Shown: positions 53,603 through 61,739 of the stretch, one piece after another
How the letters are laid out: every line of letters starts with the position of its first letter
How positions within the stretch are numbered: position 1 is the first letter of the stretch
Origin: Lacinutrix sp. WUR7
GTDB lineage: Bacteria; Bacteroidota; Bacteroidia; Flavobacteriales; Flavobacteriaceae
NCBI RefSeq assembly: GCF_016864015.1
Contig: NZ_CP045067.1
Coordinates: 221,001 to 285,000 of the forward strand
DNA length: 64,000 bases
Reading direction: 5' to 3'
Position numbers and translations under genes: made by a program
Notes under the pieces: model-generated
Databases searched by the model: none
What the model was told of the DNA's origin: nothing
The model's input: only the letters and a program-made list of their open reading frames with translations

Positions 53603-53737
53603 TACTTACAACACCGTGTATAATTAATTGCTTGGTTATAGCCTACTTACGAAAATCCTCGCGGATTTTCTATTCGCTTTTTATTTACTAAATTAGGTGC
53701 TTAAACACGCCACTAATCATACACGCACACGTTAGGC
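53603..53737 (+). other. attC-like recombination site between cassettes
   Basis: About 135 bases: R''-like TACTTACAAC; AC; L''-like CGTGTAT (53615-53621); a central arm with the perfect hairpin GAAAATCC-TCGC-GGATTTTC (53651-53670); L'-like ATACACG (53719-53725, complementary to L''); CACAC; R'-like GTTAGGC (53731-53737). The outer boxes are not complementary to each other, since each belongs to a different cassette, but each matches the far end of its own cassette. Length falls within the known attC range. Unusual: an asymmetric 2- versus 5-base spacer. It could instead be a non-integron repeat of unknown origin. Confidence 0.5.
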
Positions 53738-56681
53738 ACAAGCAAAAAAAAACTATGATAATCGAAACAGCAGCATTAATATCAATTAGTACATGGTTAG
53801 GGAATAAGCTTTTAGACAAAGGTTTTGATTCATTACACACCAAAGTTACTTCAAAAACTTTCAATGATAGATTTTATGATAAAGTCAATAAAGCATCTAT
53901 TTCTTTACAAGCAAATCATCCTGATGCTTTAGGAGGGAATATAGAATATTTCTTTAAGCATATTGATGTATTTAATGAACTAATTAAATTACTCTTTTTG
54001 AATTCAAAAGTCGATTTAAAAGTTATTGAAGAAAAATTTGATATTAAAACATTACCAGACGATTTCATTTTAGAGTTTATTAATCTTTTAAGAGAAGAAC
54101 TTTATAGGGATGAATATTTCAGCGATATATTATCTAATAAAGAGATTTATTTAATTAGTATTGGAATTAATAAAAAAATTGAAGAAGTACTAGAGATTTC
54201 TTCTTTATCATTCGAAGAAGTCAAAAAACTAAAAGGCTTAATAGAGTCTAAATTTCAAAACAACTTTTCCTTTTTAAGTTTTTTTGATAAATATAAATCA
54301 AGCTTAATAAATAATTATTCCCAATTGAATTTTATGGGCTTAGGATTAGATTTAAGTATAAAAAAAGGAAAAAGGAAAAAACTAGAAGATTTATTTGTTC
54401 AACCAACATTTTCAACAAATGAATCTAATCTGGAAATTCTGCGGAAAACAAATCCATCATTTAGTTCTAACAATAAAATTTCCCTAACTAAAATATTCAA
54501 TTTTGATAAAAACTTAATAATACTTGGAAATCCTGGTAGTGGAAAATCTATTTTTACCAAATTTGTCTCTTTAAAATTAATTCAAAGTGAAAAATTTTTA
54601 TTTGACAATAAAAAAATCAAAGACTATATTCCCTTTAGGATTGAATTGAGAAAATATCATGCGTTTAAAAAAGATGAAAATGAAGGGCTAATAAAATATT
54701 TGCGTTTTTTATTAGAAATTGAATATGGCTTCCCAAATGTTTTATTTGAAGATATTCAAAAAATATTAGCAGAAAAGAATACTCTAGTAATTTTCGATGG
54801 TCTGGATGAAATTTTTGATCTTAATGATAAATTATTAATTAAAAATGATATAGAAAACTTTATCGCCCAGCACAAAAATGCAAGAACAATAGTTACCTCG
54901 AGAATAATAGGTTACGATGACGTAGCATTAAAGGAAGAAGAACTACTCAAATTAACCATAAACAATTTTGACGACAAGCAAATAGAAGAATATATTAAAA
55001 ATTGGTATTTAGTTGAAGAAGATGATGAGCAAATAAGAAAAAAGGAAATTGATGATTTTTTGTTAAAAAGACAAATGATAGATAGTGAACTAATATCTAA
55101 TCCTTTATTGCTTTCATTAATAGTCATTTTATATAGAAACAATTTAAAAGTCCCAGAGTCAAAGCTTGAGATATATCAGTCATGTACTAAAACCTTAGTT
55201 GACAAATGGGATCAGAGTAAGGGAATGGAAATAAACATTTCTGATGACATTTATAAACGAAAAGATACTGTTTTTGCAGATTTAGCCTATTGGCAATATA
55301 AAGAACTAAGCAAAAAAGATGGGAAAGTAACATATCAAAGAGCAAAAAATACGGTAGCCGAAAGTTTAACAGAAAAACTCAAGATTGCTGATGATTTTAC
55401 TTCAGATTTATTTTCAGAACAATTTCTATTATATGCACAAAAGCGATCTTTATATTTTGATAATAATTTTACCCATAAAACATTTCTTGAATATTTTACA
55501 GCATTTTGGATATTTTCAAATATAGAAAAGAAACACAAAAAAGCTGAAAGAGATAAATTAATAAAAGAGTATATTATAAGCCCTTACTGGCATATCGTTT
55601 TAGAGTTATTAATTAACTTAATTGATAAGGACCAGGCAGATAACGAAATCATTGACGAATTAATTAAATATCAACTTAAGGAAAATGAAGAATCTTCAAC
55701 CTTCTTTTTACAAATTTTTAATACTATACAGAACGTAAGTATTTCAACATTTGAAGAAATAGTTAAAATTTCAATTTATAGGATTTTAGACAAAGAATCA
55801 AAAGCTGGAAAAAATGAAAACTACAGGAATCCACAAAATTCACCTTTTTTCTTACTTTCTCAACATTTTGAAAATGATTTATTGAAACAAGCAATCAAGA
55901 GATGCATCACTGCTGTTTTATTAGATAAAAACAAATTTAACAATGATAAAGTCTTACTTTCATTCTATCTAGAATTGATTCACGAGAGTCAAAAATTTGA
56001 AAATTTTAATGATAGTGATAAAGATGATGATGTTTATAATTCATTTTCTACAGAAACAAAATTCGAAGATCCATTAATCTATGTGATGCAGGAATTTAGA
56101 TTTAATCGTCTAGATTTCAACTCAACCCCTATTCCATTTGCTAAGGAATTTTTAGAAAACTTCAAAAAAAAATCATTTATTAGTGATTTAAAATCTAAGT
56201 TTTCCAACTTTCGTTATTTCCCAATTCAATATATTTGTTTAAAAAATGCTCTTTTTAATTCAAATAAAAATATTTTAAATGAATATTTTTTACTAAATGA
56301 AAAGTATAAAGTTCGTAAACGTGAAATAATAAAAAATATTTTTGGGCATCCATTTTTTTATGAAAAAGAAGAAGATCTTGAAATATTAATTAAAAATTTA
56401 AATCACTTGAGAAATAAGGATTATTTAATTTTATTTACTCCTATACTTTATAAATTACGTTTCGAAGAAATATATGGTCGACAGAAGGAAATTAAACCAG
56501 ATCTAAAAAAACTTATTAATTTGTTAGAAGACAAAAAATTCTCTAAAAAATTAGATTACATTATTGATAAAAATAATGACGAGACTAAGGTTAAATCTTA
56601 TATTATTGACAATTTTAAACTTGACAAATCTATAATTAAAGTATTCTAATAGTACTAAGACAATATAAGCCAGTGCCTAAC
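53731..56681 (+). mobile_element. Candidate gene cassette 2 (NACHT protein)
   Basis: Begins GTTAGGCAC (53731-53739) and ends GTGCCTAAC (56673-56681), perfect complements; the inner seven fit the integron GTTRRRY/RYYYAAC rule. It holds one gene whose ATG is only 16 bases from the left end, with no promoter visible, so it probably depends on transcription from upstream cassettes or the module at 48.7 kb. Confidence 0.5.
53755..56649 (+). CDS. NACHT-domain STAND NTPase (bNACHT-like)
   Basis: A 964-aa protein. Residues about 1-230 are a helical N-terminal region with no recognised effector (STWLGNKLLDKGFDSLHTKV). The NACHT module follows: Walker A LILGNPGSGKSIFTKF (about 257-264), Walker B LVIFDGLDEIFD (about 346), sensor TIVTSRIIGYDD (about 381). 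A winged-helix-like part (LLSLIVILYRNNLKVPESK) and FTHKTFLEYFTAFWIF (about 573) come next, then a long helical C-terminus that could sense a phage signal. Bacterial NACHT proteins are animal-NLR-like antiphage factors. Coding sequence is very AT-rich, even for this window, which fits acquisition by transfer. Confidence 0.85.
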   Translation: MIIETAALISISTWLGNKLLDKGFDSLHTKVTSKTFNDRFYDKVNKASISLQANHPDALGGNIEYFFKHIDVFNELIKLLFLNSKVDLKVIEEKFDIKTLPDDFILEFINLLREELYRDEYFSDILSNKEIYLISIGINKKIEEVLEISSLSFEEVKKLKGLIESKFQNNFSFLSFFDKYKSSLINNYSQLNFMGLGLDLSIKKGKRKKLEDLFVQPTFSTNESNLEILRKTNPSFSSNNKISLTKIFNFDKNLIILGNPGSGKSIFTKFVSLKLIQSEKFLFDNKKIKDYIPFRIELRKYHAFKKDENEGLIKYLRFLLEIEYGFPNVLFEDIQKILAEKNTLVIFDGLDEIFDLNDKLLIKNDIENFIAQHKNARTIVTSRIIGYDDVALKEEELLKLTINNFDDKQIEEYIKNWYLVEEDDEQIRKKEIDDFLLKRQMIDSELISNPLLLSLIVILYRNNLKVPESKLEIYQSCTKTLVDKWDQSKGMEINISDDIYKRKDTVFADLAYWQYKELSKKDGKVTYQRAKNTVAESLTEKLKIADDFTSDLFSEQFLLYAQKRSLYFDNNFTHKTFLEYFTAFWIFSNIEKKHKKAERDKLIKEYIISPYWHIVLELLINLIDKDQADNEIIDELIKYQLKENEESSTFFLQIFNTIQNVSISTFEEIVKISIYRILDKESKAGKNENYRNPQNSPFFLLSQHFENDLLKQAIKRCITAVLLDKNKFNNDKVLLSFYLELIHESQKFENFNDSDKDDDVYNSFSTETKFEDPLIYVMQEFRFNRLDFNSTPIPFAKEFLENFKKKSFISDLKSKFSNFRYFPIQYICLKNALFNSNKNILNEYFLLNEKYKVRKREIIKNIFGHPFFYEKEEDLEILIKNLNHLRNKDYLILFTPILYKLRFEEIYGRQKEIKPDLKKLINLLEDKKFSKKLDYIIDKNNDETKVKSYIIDNFKLDKSIIKVF

Positions 56682-56735
56682 ACCGTATAAAAATAATTAC
56701 TAGTTCTCTAACCTACTAACCCAAAACATTTAAAA
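56673..56735 (+). other. Truncated attC-like cassette end
   Basis: GTGCCTAACACCGTATAAAAATAA is followed by ACCTACTAACCCAAAAC, which aligns with the left half of the 53.6-kb junction (AACACCGTGTATAA...CCTACTTACGAAAA). No right half (ATACACG...CGTT) is found before the next gene, so this is the outer end of the array, probably cut by a deletion or insertion. Confidence 0.5.
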
Positions 56736-56795
56736 AACCCTTAACATTCTACCACTTCCCTATTCCTAAAAAATAACTAACTTGTACAACAAATT

Positions 56796-58682
56796 ATGAC
56801 AAGCGTTATTATGAAAAAAAGACAACATGCATTGGGATTATTTCCCCTCTTATTTTTAGCAATTACTATTGGTTTTGCACAAGAAAAAACGGTTCCTGTT
56901 TTTGAAAACGGAGAAGCACAAATAGTAGAAGGCTTTAGCGATTATAAAGAATGGATTCGTCATGATCTTTGGGTAGAAACTACCTTTAACACAGACGGAG
57001 ATACTACCTTAGATAGAATGCACGTTGCCGTTACTAGACCAAAACAAACAGATACTGAAGGTTTAAAATTACCTGTGGTCTATGTTTCTAGTCCGTATTT
57101 TGCAGGTGTTGCAGCAGATCTTCCTGGTGTGATGTGGGATGTAGAACATGAACTTGGGGAAACCGCAAAAGAGCGTGTACATCCAGAAGTGGTACGAAGA
57201 GGAAAACGTCCAATAATTTCAAATTCTCATATTAGAAAATGGGTGCCTCGTGGTTATATCGTGGTACATTCGTCTTCGCCAGGAACAGGATTATCACAAG
57301 GTAGTCCAACGGTTGGCGGACAAAATGAATCGCTTGCACCAAAAGCCGTTATCGAATGGTTAAATGGTCGCGCAAAAGGATATACAACACCAGATGGAAA
57401 CGAAGAAGTGAAAGCGACTTGGTCTACCGGAAAAGTAGGTATGACAGGAACTTCGTATAACGGAACCATTCCTCTTGCTGCTGCTACCACAGGCGTAGAA
57501 GGTTTAGAGGCTATTATTCCTATTGCTCCAAATACTTCCTATTATCATTATTATAGATCTAACGGATTAGTGCGTTCTCCAGGTGGTTATTTGGGTGAAG
57601 ATATTGATGTGTTGTATGATTTTATTCATAGTGGTGACGAAAGTAAACGTCCGTATAACAATAAAACCGTTAGAGATACCGAAATGAAAAACGGTATGGA
57701 CAGAATTACTGGAGATTATAATAAATTTTGGGAAGGACGTGATTATTTAAATCAGATGTCCAACATGAAAGCGGCTTTATTAATGTCGCATGGTTTTAAT
57801 GATTGGAATGTGATGCCAGAACATAGTAATCGTATTTATCAAAAAGCGAAAAAAATGGGATTAGACACCCAAGTGTATTACCATCAAAACGGACATGGAG
57901 GACCACCACCAATGACGATGATGAATCGTTGGTTTACGCATTATTTACATGGAATTGATAATGGTGTAGAAAATGATGCCCAAGCTTGGATTGTAAGAGA
58001 ACATGACAAACAAGATAATCCTACTGCTTATGAAGCGTATCCTAATCCGGAAGCTAAAAGTGTAACACTTTATTTGGAAGAAGGCGGAAATAAAACAGGT
58101 GCTTTAACGTGGAATAAACAAAAAGGACAAGCAAAAAACCTAGGATCGATTAATGCTCCAAATACAAAACCTAAAACGGAAACTTTTGTGGATGATTTTA
58201 ATATCTCAGGAAAAGAACATGCACAAGCTTTAAAATCGGAAAACAGATTATTATATGTTACGCCTATATTAAAATCGGAGGTACATCTTTCTGGTGAAAG
58301 TGAAATTACTATTAGCGTTGCTAGTAATAAATCTGCTGCAAATTTATCGGTTTGGATGGTTTCTCTTCCGTGGAAAGAAAACACCAAAATCATTACAGAT
58401 AATATTATTACTCGTGGTTGGGCAGATCCGCAAAATTCGAAATCCATATCCGAAAGCGAAGATTTAAAACCAGGAGCATTCTACGATTTAAAATTTAAAT
58501 TACAACCAGACGATCAAATCATTCCTGCCGGACAACAAATAGGTTTAGTGATATTCTCTAGTGATAAAGAATTTACGCTACACCCAAAACCAGGAACAAA
58601 AGTCACTATCGACTTAAATAAAACAAATATTTCCATTCCTGTAGTTGGAGGAATAGATGCATTAATAAAAGCTACAAAATAA
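56796..58682 (+). CDS. CocE/NonD family (X-Pro dipeptidyl-peptidase, S15) hydrolase
   Basis: A 628-aa secreted serine hydrolase. Signal peptide ends ITIGFAQ; a second ATG at 56811 (MKKRQHALG) is an equally possible start. The S15-type alpha/beta-hydrolase core has GMTGTSYNGTIPLAAATTG (nucleophile Ser), LLMSHGFNDWNVMPEH (Asp) and HQNGHGGPPP (His); a C-terminal jelly-roll (about 430-620) is usual for X-Pro dipeptidyl-peptidases. It likely removes Xaa-Pro dipeptides from peptides in the periplasm. It begins 115 bases after the array's outer end. Confidence 0.88.
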   Translation: MTSVIMKKRQHALGLFPLLFLAITIGFAQEKTVPVFENGEAQIVEGFSDYKEWIRHDLWVETTFNTDGDTTLDRMHVAVTRPKQTDTEGLKLPVVYVSSPYFAGVAADLPGVMWDVEHELGETAKERVHPEVVRRGKRPIISNSHIRKWVPRGYIVVHSSSPGTGLSQGSPTVGGQNESLAPKAVIEWLNGRAKGYTTPDGNEEVKATWSTGKVGMTGTSYNGTIPLAAATTGVEGLEAIIPIAPNTSYYHYYRSNGLVRSPGGYLGEDIDVLYDFIHSGDESKRPYNNKTVRDTEMKNGMDRITGDYNKFWEGRDYLNQMSNMKAALLMSHGFNDWNVMPEHSNRIYQKAKKMGLDTQVYYHQNGHGGPPPMTMMNRWFTHYLHGIDNGVENDAQAWIVREHDKQDNPTAYEAYPNPEAKSVTLYLEEGGNKTGALTWNKQKGQAKNLGSINAPNTKPKTETFVDDFNISGKEHAQALKSENRLLYVTPILKSEVHLSGESEITISVASNKSAANLSVWMVSLPWKENTKIITDNIITRGWADPQNSKSISESEDLKPGAFYDLKFKLQPDDQIIPAGQQIGLVIFSSDKEFTLHPKPGTKVTIDLNKTNISIPVVGGIDALIKATK

Positions 58683-58683
58683 T

Positions 58684-59265
58684 ATGCTCGGACTTAAATT
58701 AGAAACAGATCCTCGTTGGGTAAATATTGCTGAATCCAACTTAGAAGATATTTTAGTAGATCATGCGTGGTGTGAACAAAAAGCAGCTACCAATGCTATT
58801 AAATTGGTGTCTTTAAATCCGCAACATGTAGATTTAGTTACCGACCTTTTAATCATTGCGCAAGAAGAATTAGAGCACTTTCAAATGGTGCATAATATTA
58901 TTAAAGAACGCGGTTATACTTTAGGTCCAGTAAAAAAAGACTCCTATGTCAATGAGCTGGCTAAATTTATAATGAAAGGCGGAAACCGAAATCAGCAATT
59001 GGTAGATAGACTCTTGTTTTCGGCAATGATTGAAGCAAGAAGTTGCGAACGTTTTAGGCTTTTATCTACCACGATGAAAGACCAAGAATTAGCCAAGTTC
59101 TATCACGACCTTATGGTTAGCGAAGCTGGTCATTACACCACTTTTATTGGTTTTGCAAGAAAATATGGAGAAGGTATCGATGTAGAAAAACGCTGGCAAG
59201 AATTTTTGGATTTTGAAGGCGAACTGATTAAAAGTTATGGTAAAAGTGAAACCATTCACGGATAA
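58684..59265 (+). CDS. miaE: tRNA-(ms2io6A)-hydroxylase MiaE
   Basis: A 193-aa diiron enzyme that hydroxylates the isopentenyl group of ms2i6A at tRNA position 37. Ferritin-like helices hold the metal ligands: EQKAATNAIKL, LLIIAQEELEHFQMVHN, IEARSCERFRLLST and VSEAGHYTTFIGFARK. Start ATG at 58684, one base after the S15 hydrolase stop. The function follows from the family; presence of the ms2i6A modification needs miaA/miaB, which are not in view. Confidence 0.93.
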   Translation: MLGLKLETDPRWVNIAESNLEDILVDHAWCEQKAATNAIKLVSLNPQHVDLVTDLLIIAQEELEHFQMVHNIIKERGYTLGPVKKDSYVNELAKFIMKGGNRNQQLVDRLLFSAMIEARSCERFRLLSTTMKDQELAKFYHDLMVSEAGHYTTFIGFARKYGEGIDVEKRWQEFLDFEGELIKSYGKSETIHG

Positions 59266-59286
59266 CTTTCTATAACCAAGCCCCTT

Positions 59287-59847
59287 TTGAAACTCTCTTT
59301 TACCGACAGAAAAAACTTTATACAATTTGCCCTAAAACAACATTTAGGGCTTTTTGGTATTTGGTTGGTTTTTCTTCTTGTTGGAGGTTTTTTTGCTTTT
59401 TTAGGAAGTAAAGCAACCGAAGAAGGTTTTGGATTTATGCTTTTCGGATTTACCTTTATTATACTAAGTACAGGCTTTATGCTCTATGTGCTTCCTTCTA
59501 GCATCTTGCATTATTACGAACAAGCACTTACTAAAAAACACGGAAGCTATACCACTGCAAAAGTGACCAACAAAAGAGTGGATGATTATTCGCATACCAC
59601 AAGTACTTTTCAAGGAGGGAAATCTAAAAAGGTAGCAGCATTTCTTTATGTAATAGCATTTGAGTTCGTGCACCATAGTAAAACATATTCCAGTGAATGC
59701 TTTTTGGAACACCAAACTACTTTTGATGCGATTCCAATAGGAACCGAATTACCGATTCAGTTTTTAAAAACCAACCCGAACACAGTAACATTAAGAAGAC
59801 GTAAGCTTGCCAACCAATTGGGTATAAAAGCGAATCTGTGTGATTAG
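59287..59847 (+). CDS. DUF3592-like membrane protein, TTG start
   Basis: A 186-aa protein with two hydrophobic helices (about 16-38 and 46-68) and a soluble C-terminal domain (AKVTNKRVDDYSHTTS..., FEFVHHSKTYSSECF, IPIGTELPIQFLKTNPN) like the DUF3592 pattern. No ATG exists before residue 45; the only plausible start is TTG at 59287, 21 bases after miaE, or possibly ATA. It appears cotranscribed with miaE. Function unknown. Confidence 0.65.
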   Translation: MKLSFTDRKNFIQFALKQHLGLFGIWLVFLLVGGFFAFLGSKATEEGFGFMLFGFTFIILSTGFMLYVLPSSILHYYEQALTKKHGSYTTAKVTNKRVDDYSHTTSTFQGGKSKKVAAFLYVIAFEFVHHSKTYSSECFLEHQTTFDAIPIGTELPIQFLKTNPNTVTLRRRKLANQLGIKANLCD

Positions 59848-59963
59848 CAGACTTTCTGAAAAAGATACTTCACGCATTGAAAAGTAGCTTTTACTAATTG
59901 TCGGTTTTAAAATCCTTATAAAATATATAGGTTTGATGTATACTAACATTAACATCTTATATC

Positions 59964-60641
59964 ATGAAAAATCAAATCCACGTAAACATTACAAGCCCTT
60001 GTTCTGAAGATTTTCAGAAATTTTCACCAACTGCAAAAGGAGGTTTTTGCGATTCTTGCGAAAAAGAAGTCATTGACTTCACCAAAATGAATGCTCCAGA
60101 AATTATCGCGTATTTTAAAACTAGAGAAATAGAAAATACCTGCGGAAGATTTAACAGCAACCAATTAACGACGTATTCATACCAACCAGAAAAAAGTAAA
60201 ATCAGAAATATTTTAAGTGGTATTGGATTAGCGTGTCTAGCTATTTTTAGTATGACTTCTGCACAAGCACAAGAAATTAAAAAAGCAGCATCTACAGGAA
60301 ATCCTTCCGAAATAAATACCATAGACCAACAACAAGAAATAGAAGTAAAAGGAACTATTTTAGACGAAAACGGTTTGGCATTACCTTCCGCAAATGTTAT
60401 TTTAGAAAACTCCGCAATTGGAACGACTACCAATTTTGATGGCTATTTTGCCTTTCCTAAAAAACTAAAAAAAGGCGATGTTTTATTAATTAGCTATCTA
60501 GGTTACCAAACACAAAAAGTAGTTATTAGCAATCAAAATGCTACTTCAGAAATTAATTTACAAATAGATATGTCTATGCCTACAGTTGTGCTTATGGGAA
60601 AGGTTGCATCTAAAAAAGTGTATGCTTCAAAAAGAAAATAA
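59964..60641 (+). CDS. CarboxypepD_reg-like domain protein
   Basis: A 225-aa protein with an unusual N-terminal segment: no signal at the start, but a Cys-rich cytoplasmic-type part (HVNITSPCSEDFQKFSPT, FCDSCEKEVIDFTKM), then a membrane helix (about 84-102, IGLACLAIFSMTSAQAQ). A carboxypeptidase-regulatory domain follows (VKGTILDENGLALPSANVIL, GTTTNFDGYFAFP, ISYLGYQTQKVVI), ending in a Lys-rich tail. The arrangement is common in Flavobacteriaceae but its role is unknown. Confidence 0.78.
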   Translation: MKNQIHVNITSPCSEDFQKFSPTAKGGFCDSCEKEVIDFTKMNAPEIIAYFKTREIENTCGRFNSNQLTTYSYQPEKSKIRNILSGIGLACLAIFSMTSAQAQEIKKAASTGNPSEINTIDQQQEIEVKGTILDENGLALPSANVILENSAIGTTTNFDGYFAFPKKLKKGDVLLISYLGYQTQKVVISNQNATSEINLQIDMSMPTVVLMGKVASKKVYASKRK

Positions 60642-60654
60642 ACCCATAGTTTTT

Positions 60655-61662
60655 ATGAAAAACATCCTCTTTTATATTGCTATTTTCTTTTTACATAGTG
60701 CTATTGCGCAAGTATCGGATTTTAAAAACATCGACTTCACGATTGCAGATAATACTGCGATGCTTCACGAAGGCAAAAGTTTAGAAAATCTGCCGCTGCT
60801 TGCGCATCACCTTACATCGCATTTAAAAACAGATGTGGAAAAATTTAGAGCAATTTATACTTGGGTTTGTAAAAACATTCAAGGAGATGCGAACCAAGAT
60901 AGCAAAGTAACTAAGCAAAGAAAAAAACTCAAAAACGATAGTGTAGCATATCTAAAATGGAATAACAAGTACAAGAAAACAGCCTTTAAAAAGCTATTGA
61001 AAAACAAAAAAACCATGTGTACTGGTTATGCTTATTTAATTAAAGAATTATGCTTTTTAGTGCATATAGAATGTGAAATTATTAATGGGTACGGCAGATC
61101 TACTGAAGCGAATATTACCTCCCTTGCACTTGCAAACCATTCTTGGAATGCTGTAAAACTAAACAACAAATGGTATTTATGTGACGCTACCTGGTCTAGT
61201 GGTTATATGATGTATGATTCCTTTTTTATACAAGATTATAACGATGGTTACTTTTTAACCGATCCTGTTTTATTTGCACAAAATCATTATCCGTTACAAA
61301 AAAAATGGTTGTTAGATAGCACTTTAATAGCTTCTCCATTTGTTGCTTCTGCGCTAGTCTATGGCGAAACATTTACACATAAAATGATTGCTGTACACCC
61401 AAAAGAAATGCAAGTGCTTTCTAAGGTAAACGAAGAAATTCCGTTTCGTATTAAAACATTAAAAAACGGGAACACCAATAGTATTTCGCTAATTCAGTAT
61501 TCTGGAAAGTTGGAAAAAACCTTTCCTATTTATAATCTAAAAAATGAAAATGGGTCCCTAAGTTTCACCACACATATTAAACGCAAAGGCGATTATGATG
61601 TGCATATAAAAATGGAAGAAGACATTGTTGCAACCTATACCATAAGCGTAACCAAAAGCTAA
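60655..61662 (+). CDS. Secreted transglutaminase-like protein
   Basis: A 335-aa exported protein. Start at 60655 (MKNILFYIAIFFL; signal ends AIAQ), since the longer frame from 60586 would overlap the preceding gene. The transglutaminase-core catalytic triad is visible: Cys in KKTMCTGYAYLIKELCF, His in LANHSWNAVKL and Asp in LCDATWSSGYM; the C-terminal part (about 250-335) is Ig-like. Bacterial members act as cysteine peptidases or amidases on peptides or murein. The upstream gene ends 13 bases earlier. Confidence 0.85.
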   Translation: MKNILFYIAIFFLHSAIAQVSDFKNIDFTIADNTAMLHEGKSLENLPLLAHHLTSHLKTDVEKFRAIYTWVCKNIQGDANQDSKVTKQRKKLKNDSVAYLKWNNKYKKTAFKKLLKNKKTMCTGYAYLIKELCFLVHIECEIINGYGRSTEANITSLALANHSWNAVKLNNKWYLCDATWSSGYMMYDSFFIQDYNDGYFLTDPVLFAQNHYPLQKKWLLDSTLIASPFVASALVYGETFTHKMIAVHPKEMQVLSKVNEEIPFRIKTLKNGNTNSISLIQYSGKLEKTFPIYNLKNENGSLSFTTHIKRKGDYDVHIKMEEDIVATYTISVTKS

Positions 61663-61724
61663 AAAATAGGACTTTTTTGTGGTTATAATTAACACAAGAT
61701 TCACATCGCTAAAAACAATTAAAC

Positions 61725-61732
61725 TACCTTTG
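61725..61732 (+). promoter_or_regulatory. TACCTTTG -7 element before FUSC gene
   Basis: TACCTTTG at 61725-61732, 8 bases from the ATG, fits TAnnTTTG. No clear -33 TTG at the right distance. The leader would be about one base, suggesting a leaderless mRNA. Confidence 0.4.
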
Positions 61733-61739
61733 CATTACG

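Larger units (their letters stand above)
48861..53612 (+). mobile_element. Candidate gene cassette 1 (helicase/nuclease)
   Basis: The segment begins GTTGTAAGTA (48861-48870) and ends TACTTACAAC (53603-53612), exact reverse complements; the match extends to 13 of 14 bases. It holds one large gene in the same direction. In integron cassettes the linear form begins with TTRRRY and ends with the complementary RYYYAAC of its own attC, and this has that logic. The ends do not follow the RYYY/RRRY composition, and no integrase is seen, so mobility is inference. Confidence 0.45.

Noticed and set aside
53651..53670. GAAAATCC/GGATTTTC hairpin as a simple terminator of the helicase gene
   Set aside because: The T tract is interrupted and the hairpin belongs to a larger symmetrical site that recurs in part at 47.0 kb; a termination side effect is still possible.
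49078..56649. Helicase and NACHT genes as one two-gene defence operon
   Set aside because: A 294-base gap with a recombination-like junction and a strong hairpin separates them, and each has its own complementary ends, so two independent modules is the simpler reading.
45553..56795. Insertion sequence or prophage explaining the accessory region
   Set aside because: I found no transposase, integrase, phage structural gene or long terminal inverted repeat; only short cassette-type ends.
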